Shown: piece by piece, positions 1 through 4,348 of the stretch
Numbering within the stretch: position 1 is the stretch's first letter
How the letters are laid out: each line of letters begins with the position of its first letter
NCBI GenBank assembly: GCA_002389265.1
Contig: DGOD01000259.1
Span: forward strand, 1-5,316
Source of the DNA: Gammaproteobacteria bacterium UBA4475
GTDB lineage: Bacteria; Pseudomonadota; Gammaproteobacteria; Pseudomonadales; Azotimanducaceae
Direction of reading: 5' to 3'
DNA length: 5,316 bases
Made by a program: the position numbers and the translations under genes
Notes under the pieces: model-generated
What the model was told of the DNA's origin: nothing
Seen by the model: the letters and a program-made list of their open reading frames with translations, nothing else
Databases searched by the model: none

Positions 1-23
1 CGCCTAGTCGGGGACGCCTAGTC
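1..23. repeat. 9-bp direct repeat at left edge, 14-bp period
   Basis: CGCCTAGTC occurs at 1-9 and again at 15-23, separated by GGGGA. The second copy contains the stop codon of the transporter gene (CTA at 18-20 read on the minus strand). The window begins exactly at the first copy, so I cannot tell whether more copies lie to the left. It may be a small tandem duplication at the gene end. No function is implied. Confidence 0.5.
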
Positions 24-1253
24 TGATCGGAATTCCCGGATGGGTTTCCAGAACCACCAGATCATGGCAGTTGCCGTAATCGATATCACGCCACCCAATA
101 ACATCGTGTTGTTAGCGCCAATGGCGCCGGCCCAGGCACCTACCCAGATGGTGCCAATATTGTTGGCGGTTTGAGCGGCCAGAATCATCAGGGCGTAAGC
201 ACGCCCGCGCATATGATCCGGTGTGGTGAGCATCACGGTTGTTGCCCTGACCGCGACTGTGACGGCGTCTGCTGCGCCCAGCAAACCTATCATCAACAAA
301 CCCATCCAGAGTGAGTTGGCGAGACCAAAGCCGAACAAAATGAATCCGTAGGCGAAGGAAGCGTAGAGCACCAGCATGCCCTTGGCTTTGTAAGTCACAA
401 ACAGCAGAGCAACAAATGACCCTAGTATAGCCCCGGCTGAATTGGCGGCGCCCAGCATGCCTGTGGCGCTAGCGCCTCCGGCAAATAGACCGAGGGCCAA
501 TACGGGCAAAATTTCTCGGTAGAAGGATGCTGTCGTAATACCAATGTCTAGCAGAAAAAGCCCTGGCAAGATCGGGTGTTTTGAGACGTAGCTGAAACCA
601 GCTTTGGTTTGCTGAATTTGTGAAGGCTTCACCTCGCTGTGATCATGCCCCGCTGCTATGCCCTCGGCTTTGACGAAAAGGGGGAGCATTGCGGCGACAC
701 TGCCGATGATTGCCGCAGTCAGGAAAACCTCGGTTGAACCGAAGTTGACCGCGACAAATGCAAACAGTAGCGGACCGGCGATCGCGGCGGCATTGGATGA
801 TGCAGTATCAGTTGAGACCGCCAGCATCAAATCAAATTTTGGGACAACGATAGGCACAATGGCCGCCCGAGCCGGGCTCGCGAGCATGTGGGTGCCAGCC
901 ATAACCGCGATGCCAAGATAGACAAAAAGTGGGGTGAGGGCGTCTTGATATTCCAGCACACCAAGCACCGTCATTACCAGTGTGGTTGTGCCGTAGGCAT
1001 ACGCCATGAGTTTTTTGCGATCCATACGATCAGCAAGATTCCCGGCCCACAACGTCACTGGAATCTGAACGACGAGCTGAACCACGCCGATTAACCCGAC
1101 CAGGTATGCAGACCCGGTTTCATCTAACAACCATTGGGCTGTGCCGAGGATACGCATCCAACTGAGGATCGACCCCATAATGAGGATGACCCATAGAGCT
1201 CGATAATCCGCATAAAGGAATGCGCCCCAGGGTTTAGATTTTGCGGTGCTCAA
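18..1253 (-). CDS. MFS transporter, MFS_3/EntS-like exporter type
   Basis: A 411-residue inner-membrane protein of the major facilitator superfamily, probably a proton-driven exporter. The substrate cannot be read from sequence. About twelve hydrophobic segments fall in two halves joined by a polar loop around residues 196-220 (with HDHSE). Loop 2-3 carries motif A as GNLADRMDRK (71-80). SPARAAIVP (126-134) and TTPDHMRGR (343-351) are typical of the MFS_3 branch that includes the enterobactin exporter EntS. Length is normal for the family. The start is TTG: the frame meets a stop at 1287-1289, no ATG or GTG lies between, and the next Met (residue 26) would delete most of helix 1. The ribosome site is weak (AGG of CCAGGCAAC). 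The gene lies 143 bp downstream of the methyltransferase-like gene on the same strand but has its own FNR-type box upstream, so it may be transcribed separately. Family assignment is secure; substrate is unknown. Confidence 0.9.
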   Translation of the reverse strand: MSTAKSKPWGAFLYADYRALWVILIMGSILSWMRILGTAQWLLDETGSAYLVGLIGVVQLVVQIPVTLWAGNLADRMDRKKLMAYAYGTTTLVMTVLGVLEYQDALTPLFVYLGIAVMAGTHMLASPARAAIVPIVVPKFDLMLAVSTDTASSNAAAIAGPLLFAFVAVNFGSTEVFLTAAIIGSVAAMLPLFVKAEGIAAGHDHSEVKPSQIQQTKAGFSYVSKHPILPGLFLLDIGITTASFYREILPVLALGLFAGGASATGMLGAANSAGAILGSFVALLFVTYKAKGMLVLYASFAYGFILFGFGLANSLWMGLLMIGLLGAADAVTVAVRATTVMLTTPDHMRGRAYALMILAAQTANNIGTIWVGAWAGAIGANNTMLLGGVISITATAMIWWFWKPIREFRSD

Positions 1254-1287
1254 TGAGGTTGCCTGGTTTACTAGCGAAGACGAATGC

Positions 1288-1313
1288 TACCACTTGATCG
1301 GTATCAAGAGGTA
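1288..1313 (-). promoter_or_regulatory. Perfect FNR/ANR-type box in an extended dyad upstream of the MFS gene
   Basis: The core TTGAT-CGGT-ATCAA (1294-1307) matches the FNR/ANR consensus TTGAT-N4-ATCAA at all ten defined bases. The symmetry extends outwards: arms TACCACTTGAT (1288-1298) and ATCAAGAGGTA (1303-1313) pair at 10 of 11 positions. The centre lies about 47 bp upstream of the TTG start at 1253. On the minus strand two weak -10 candidates follow: TAGTAA (1273-1268), which would place the box near -40, close to the class II activation position, and TAGCAT (1289-1284), which overlaps the dyad and would suit repression. The box is past the end of the methyltransferase-like gene, so the transporter is the obvious target. 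Sequence match is certain; binding and the sign of control are inferred. Confidence 0.7.
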
Positions 1314-1343
1314 GTTGTGCGCTTTAGATAGAGGGCCACGATA

Positions 1344-1394
1344 GGGGGGCGCTTGGTCCTGGCACTTGGTCCCGAGCCCCCGGTTTGTCTCGGG
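1344..1394. repeat. GC-rich repeats and inverted repeats between the two minus-strand genes
   Basis: CTTGGTCC is repeated at 1352-1359 and 1365-1372 (13-bp period). Two competing inverted repeats flank it: GGGGGC (1345-1350) with GCCCCC (1376-1381), and CCCGAG (1371-1376) with CTCGGG (1389-1394). The second ends two bases past the stop codon of the methyltransferase-like gene, so on the minus-strand transcript it would form a 6-bp hairpin directly after that gene. No T-run follows on that strand, so it is not a standard intrinsic terminator. It may protect the 3' end or reduce read-through into the transporter. Confidence 0.4.
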
Positions 1395-1396
1395 TG

Positions 1397-2173
1397 TTAT
1401 GGCTTTCGGAATTTCAAAGTCCAGCGATCAGTGTTGCCGGAAACACTGCGGCGACCCACCTCATAGATCAGCGCATCATCAAGTTTGTGGTGCAGAGTTG
1501 AAAAATCTACGAACTCGAACCCAGCAGCTTGAATTTCCTTAATCGCCAATACGGGGTCAAAACGGCGGCGGTTTTCACTATTGGGTGCTTCCATATGTCG
1601 AGCGGTATGATCAACGACTGCGTAAATGCCACCCTTCTTCAGGGCATCGAATGCGAGTTCATTCATCGCGGCCCGGCCTTCCTCGCCAAAATTATGATAA
1701 TTGCGAAAGGTCACAACCATGTCCGCGCGCTTGACGCCAAGACCTTTTTTCGGTGAATCCAGGCTGTAATTGCGTGAACCCTCTTCTCGATACAGGCGAC
1801 CATCTTCGGCGACGATATTCATCTTTTCAAAGCCAGGCTTGTCACTGAGTTGCTCTTTTACACGAGTGGTACTAAGGGCCGCGTAATACTTTCCCTTCTC
1901 CGCCAGGGTGGGAGCGAGTAGTTTTGTGTACCAACCGCCACCCGGCACCAGTTCAACGACGGTCATATCATCACGCAGACCAAAGAAGGCCAAAGTTTCA
2001 ATAGGTTTTCGATTCTTGTCCCGGAAAATTTCCGCTTCGGTGCGAATATCACTCTTTAGAGCAGCTTCAAGTTTGGCTTTGGTCGCAGCGAACTTATCGC
2101 CATGATTATCAGCGTGACTCATAGAGGTGAAGGGGAGTAGCGCGAGTAGTATTGTGATTGACACTTGCTTCAT
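1397..2173 (-). CDS. Exported SAM-methyltransferase-like protein (COG4798 type)
   Basis: A 258-residue protein resembling the predicted methyltransferases of COG4798. Residues 1-21 form a clear Sec signal peptide: a Lys near the start, a hydrophobic core (ITILLALLPF), and SHA before DNHG as the likely signal peptidase I site, so the mature protein should lie in the periplasm. The mature part has a class I Rossmann-type layout. VVELVPGGG (72-80) stands at the SAM-binding motif I, FRNYHNF (156-162) is the family's conserved segment after strand 4, and YAVVDHT (184-190) is near strand 5. The frame is open 30 codons further up to a TTG at 2263, but that would bury the signal peptide internally, so I chose the ATG at 2173. 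No strong Shine-Dalgarno is visible there. Substrate is unknown, and so is how SAM would reach the periplasm. The gene is divergent from the Crp/Fnr gene and could be read through into the transporter gene. Confidence 0.85.
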   Translation of the reverse strand: MKQVSITILLALLPFTSMSHADNHGDKFAATKAKLEAALKSDIRTEAEIFRDKNRKPIETLAFFGLRDDMTVVELVPGGGWYTKLLAPTLAEKGKYYAALSTTRVKEQLSDKPGFEKMNIVAEDGRLYREEGSRNYSLDSPKKGLGVKRADMVVTFRNYHNFGEEGRAAMNELAFDALKKGGIYAVVDHTARHMEAPNSENRRRFDPVLAIKEIQAAGFEFVDFSTLHHKLDDALIYEVGRRSVSGNTDRWTLKFRKP

Positions 2174-2345
2174 CAGTGATGTCTTATGTTGATTAGTGAG
2201 GTATAGATTGTCGCTATTCTTTACGTGCTTTTTTGCTACTTGGTTCTCAGGATTCGCCCACAAAAAACAAAAAATGGGAGCTGATCACTTTGAGCTTCTT
2301 TTTTGAGCTAAGGAACAATCCCGGAGAGTAGGGGGTGTTGTTGAT

Positions 2346-2375
2346 CCGCTGCCAATTTCCCCGCTGCCAGTTCCC
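2346..2375. repeat. 15-bp tandem duplication upstream of the Crp/Fnr promoter
   Basis: CCGCTGCCAATTTCC (2346-2360) is followed immediately by CCGCTGCCAGTTCCC (2361-2375), identical at 13 of 15 positions. It lies 25 bp upstream of the -35 element, with its centre about 75 bp upstream of the predicted transcription start, a place where an activator could bind in tandem. It could also be a neutral slippage duplication. Confidence 0.55.
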
Positions 2376-2400
2376 CCGCGTAGGCGACTCCGTTTCTGAT

Positions 2401-2430
2401 TTGACCTTGCCGGCATATTTACTGTATAGA
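2401..2430 (+). promoter_or_regulatory. Predicted sigma70-type promoter of the Crp/Fnr gene
   Basis: TTGACC (2401-2406) matches the -35 consensus at 5 of 6 bases. TATAGA (2425-2430) matches the -10 consensus at 4 of 6 with an 18-bp spacer. Transcription would start near 2437, leaving a leader of about 25 nt before the ATG at 2462. The leader lacks a recognisable Shine-Dalgarno sequence. Confidence 0.55.
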
Positions 2431-2456
2431 TGCGCAGTCTACCAAACCAAATTCTG

Positions 2457-2470
2457 TTGATATGAATCCA
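2457..2470 (+). promoter_or_regulatory. Near-perfect FNR-type box over the Crp/Fnr start codon
   Basis: TTGAT-ATGA-ATCCA matches TTGAT-N4-ATCAA at 9 of 10 defined positions (C replaces A at 2469). The ATG start codon (2462-2464) lies in the spacer. It would fall roughly 20-33 bases downstream of the predicted transcription start, where a bound protein would block initiation or early elongation, so negative autoregulation is the natural reading. Part of the match is coding sequence, so chance is a real alternative. Confidence 0.4.
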
Positions 2471-3160
2471 CAGCACTTAGATGAACCTTCCCTCCTGCGC
2501 ACCGGTGGTGTCTGGAACTGGCTTAAGTCTATCTCGGATGAAGCCTACATAGCCCTGAACGATGCCTGCCGGCCACTGCAGTTGCCTCGTGGTGAGATGC
2601 TTTATCACCGGGGTGATGAGGTCACGTCTATCTATCAAATTATTTCCGGGCGAGTGCAGTTCAGCGTTTTTTCCTCAAAGGGTAAGGAAATTCGCTATGT
2701 CCACATGGTACCGGGCGACTGCTTTGGCGAGCTAAGCATTTTTGGCGGCAGGCCAGCGCATCACGATGCAGAAGCAGAGGTTGATACCGTCATGCTGAAG
2801 ATCAGCGCGCAGGACTTTCATCGGCTGCGAAAGGTTTTTCCGGAAATCAACGAAGCCCTACTGCTGTTTCTGGCAAGACGGGTGAGAACTGTCTACGACA
2901 CACTCGATGATGCCTATCTGCTGGATATGCCGCACCGGCTGGGTCGGCGGTTGTGGGTACTTTACCGGGCCAGTTTGCGCGAGGAAATTTCCAGCAAGAT
3001 CACGATATCCCATGAAGACCTGGCTATGATGATCGGCAGTTCCCGGCAGAGTGTCACGGGTATTCTCAAAGGCTGGGAGCGAGAAGGTTGGCTGGTGCAA
3101 ACCTATGGTCACATCGAACTGCTGCTCCCAGAGATGCTCTTGGCATTTATCAGCGAATAG
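2462..3160 (+). CDS. Crp/Fnr-family transcriptional regulator
   Basis: A 232-residue cytoplasmic DNA-binding protein with the full Crp/Fnr layout: a cyclic-nucleotide-binding-type beta roll (about 35-125), a dimerisation helix (about 127-152), and a C-terminal winged helix (about 155-230). The roll has GDCFGELSIF (85-94), equivalent to the phosphate-binding-cassette start. The Arg-Ser pair that holds cAMP phosphate in CRP is replaced (A99-H100-H101), so cAMP binding is unlikely. Only C36 and C87 are present, so there is no FNR-type [4Fe-4S] cluster. The helix-turn-helix is ISHEDLAMMIGSSRQSVTGIL (182-202). Its recognition helix aligns RQSVTG with CRP R180-E181...R185 and FNR V-E-T-I-S-R, keeping the first Arg but losing the conserved Glu and the second Arg. 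No better start is visible; the ATG has no clear Shine-Dalgarno. The peptidase gene follows after 102 bp and is probably co-transcribed. Ligand and regulon are unknown. Confidence 0.92.
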   Translation: MNPQHLDEPSLLRTGGVWNWLKSISDEAYIALNDACRPLQLPRGEMLYHRGDEVTSIYQIISGRVQFSVFSSKGKEIRYVHMVPGDCFGELSIFGGRPAHHDAEAEVDTVMLKISAQDFHRLRKVFPEINEALLLFLARRVRTVYDTLDDAYLLDMPHRLGRRLWVLYRASLREEISSKITISHEDLAMMIGSSRQSVTGILKGWEREGWLVQTYGHIELLLPEMLLAFISE

Positions 3161-3162
3161 AA

Positions 3163-3178
3163 TGTCGGCCAGCCGACA
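3163..3178. repeat. Perfect 7-bp palindrome just after the Crp/Fnr gene
   Basis: TGTCGGC-CA-GCCGACA begins two bases past the regulator's stop codon. As RNA it would make a 6-bp stem with a CCAG tetraloop. The bases after it (GACCGCAGATG) contain no U-run, so it does not look like an intrinsic terminator. As DNA it could be a dyad operator. It may partly separate expression of the regulator and the peptidase. Confidence 0.45.
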
Positions 3179-3218
3179 GACCGCAGATGCCTGCCGCAAG
3201 CACAATGCTTCGATTAGC

Positions 3219-3251
3219 CAGGGATATTGAAAACCTATTTCCCTGAATAGG
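3219..3251 (+). promoter_or_regulatory. Two mutually exclusive hairpins in the peptidase leader
   Basis: Hairpin A pairs CAGGGA (3219-3224) with TCCCTG (3240-3245) around a 15-nt loop. Hairpin B pairs CCTATT (3234-3239) with AATAGG (3246-3251), and its loop is exactly the 3' arm of A. Both stems are perfect. B covers the first bases of the ribosome binding site (AGG of 3249-3251), while A leaves it free. The arm order is that of an H-type pseudoknot, but with no bases between the last two arms both stems are unlikely to form together, so they are better seen as alternatives. This fits a translational switch, but no known riboswitch class is recognised and six-base arms can occur by chance. 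Confidence 0.35.
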
Positions 3252-3254
3252 AGA
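3249..3254 (+). promoter_or_regulatory. Shine-Dalgarno of the peptidase gene
   Basis: AGGAGA lies 8 nt before the ATG at 3263. It is the best ribosome binding site in the window and fixes the start. Its first three bases are the 3' arm of hairpin B described for the leader. Confidence 0.8.
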
Positions 3255-3262
3255 AATGAACC

Positions 3263-4348
3263 ATGGTTGCTGAATATTTTTCGAATGATTACTTTCAGGC
3301 TCGCGCGAAGTTCCTGGACGCAGCCAGTGCTGCTGGTGGCGTTGTCGAATCCCATCTTAATCCAAATGGCGCAGGCCCCGACGGCGAAGCTATCTATACT
3401 GATGTAGCCGTTTTCGGTGATCCAACCCTGCCGAAAGTTGTCATGATCATCTCGGCTACCCATGGCAATGAGGGTTTTTGTGGTTCTGGCTGTCAGGTTG
3501 CCTATCTGCAAGAAGGCTGGGTAGACAAACGTGCGCCAGATACCTGCGTGGTGATGGTGCATGCACTTAATTGTTACGGTTTTGCCAATATCAGGCGAGT
3601 CACGGAAGACAACGCTGACCTCAACAGAAATTTTGTCGATCACACCAAAGCCTATCCTGATAACAAAGGTTATCGGGATATCCATCATTTGCTTGTGCCA
3701 CAAGACTGGACGACAGAAACACTGAAACAAGCCAACCGGGGGCTGGCGATTTATCGCAGTGAGCACAGCCCGGAAGCACTCCAGAGGGCGATCTCTGGCG
3801 GCCAGTATTCTCATCCACAAGGGGTTTTCTTCGGTGGTAACAAACCTTGCTGGTCAAATACGCTGCTCCGAACGCTGGTCAATCAATATTGTCTGGACAA
3901 GGCCCATGTCGCCCTGATCGACTTTCATACCGGCTTGGGACCCGCGGGTTATGGTGAACTGATTCTCAATGGTGATTTCGGTGACTCCTATGAGCGTGCC
4001 CAGCAGTGGTATAACCATGAGGTCACCAGTTTTCAGGACGGCTCTTCAACTTCCGCAGAGCTGACAGGCATGATCTGTTATGCGTTCCTGGATGCTATAC
4101 CTGCCGACAGGTTGACGGGTATAGCAGTTGAATATGGGACTGTTGAGGGTAAGGAAGTCATTTACGCCATGCGATTTGATAACTGGATAAGTCAGTTTGA
4201 AAAGCCCGGGACTGCCCGCTGGCACGAAGGTAAAAAAGCCATGCGGGATGCCCTTTACTGTGACAATGACGAATGGAAAGGCAAGGTGTGGGCGCGTGCA
4301 CAGTGGGTATTGACGCATACCTATCAGGGTTTGGGTAGTATCAATTAA
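3263..4348 (+). CDS. DUF2817 / M14-like putative zinc carboxypeptidase
   Basis: A 361-residue protein of the DUF2817 family, which is related to M14 zinc carboxypeptidases and N-acyl-amino-acid deacylases such as the succinylglutamate desuccinylase/aspartoacylase group. Visible M14-type residues in order are H67 and E70 in ATHGNEG (first two zinc ligands), R111-R112, N121-R122 in ADLNRNF (the position of Asn144-Arg145 of carboxypeptidase A, which grip the substrate carboxylate), H222 in LIDFHTG (third zinc ligand), and E290 in VEYGT (candidate catalytic Glu). All key residues are present, so an active enzyme is likely. There is no signal peptide, so it is probably cytoplasmic, acting on a peptide or acylated amino acid; the true substrate is not known for this family. 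Length is usual and the Shine-Dalgarno is strong. It follows the Crp/Fnr gene and may share its promoter. Its stop codon overlaps that of the convergent hydrolase gene. Confidence 0.88.
   Translation: MVAEYFSNDYFQARAKFLDAASAAGGVVESHLNPNGAGPDGEAIYTDVAVFGDPTLPKVVMIISATHGNEGFCGSGCQVAYLQEGWVDKRAPDTCVVMVHALNCYGFANIRRVTEDNADLNRNFVDHTKAYPDNKGYRDIHHLLVPQDWTTETLKQANRGLAIYRSEHSPEALQRAISGGQYSHPQGVFFGGNKPCWSNTLLRTLVNQYCLDKAHVALIDFHTGLGPAGYGELILNGDFGDSYERAQQWYNHEVTSFQDGSSTSAELTGMICYAFLDAIPADRLTGIAVEYGTVEGKEVIYAMRFDNWISQFEKPGTARWHEGKKAMRDALYCDNDEWKGKVWARAQWVLTHTYQGLGSIN

Larger units (their letters stand above)
2174..2461. other. Divergent intergenic region between methyltransferase-like and Crp/Fnr genes
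   Basis: The longest non-coding stretch in the window (288 bp). Its right part carries a 15-bp tandem repeat, a sigma70-type promoter for the regulator, and most of an FNR-like box (each listed separately). Around 2289-2309 there is an 8-bp direct repeat, TTTGAGCT, with a 13-bp period, split by a T-run. The left part is AT-rich with A/T runs (2229-2234, 2264-2275) and must hold the minus-strand promoter for the methyltransferase-like gene. The best -10 candidate on that strand is TATACC within AATCTATACC, but no good -35 goes with it. I see no small gene or structured RNA here. Confidence 0.6.

Noticed and set aside
658..1094. Plus-strand open frames opposite the transporter gene
   Set aside because: They have low-complexity or unrecognisable translations and lie opposite a well-supported MFS coding frame.
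2174..2263. N-terminal extension of the methyltransferase-like protein from a TTG at 2263
   Set aside because: The extra 30 residues are polar and would bury an otherwise perfect signal peptide. The ATG at 2173 gives the signal at the true N-terminus.
2346..2375. Possible sigma54 promoter (TGGCA elements) on the minus strand within the 15-bp repeat
   Set aside because: The two TGGCA elements are 15 bp apart and the required GG/GC spacing of the -24/-12 consensus is not met.
2285..2476. A 63-codon minus-strand frame in the divergent intergenic region
   Set aside because: Its translation is Arg/Ser/Gly-rich without a domain, it covers the regulator's promoter and repeat, and no ribosome binding site was evident.
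3163..3178. Intrinsic terminator between the regulator and peptidase genes
   Set aside because: The stem is good but no T-run follows it on either strand, so it is recorded only as a palindrome.
3219..3254. preQ1-type riboswitch in front of the peptidase gene
   Set aside because: The arm order resembles an H-type pseudoknot, but the linker between the last two arms is zero and the A-rich tail and conserved bases of the preQ1-I class are absent.
2858..3820. A 320-codon open frame on the minus strand opposite the regulator and peptidase genes
   Set aside because: It lies wholly antisense to the 3' part of the Crp/Fnr gene and the first half of the DUF2817 gene and bridges their intergenic gap. 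Its translation is rich in Cys, His and Trp with no recognisable domain. Both plus-strand proteins show strong family motifs over the same bases.
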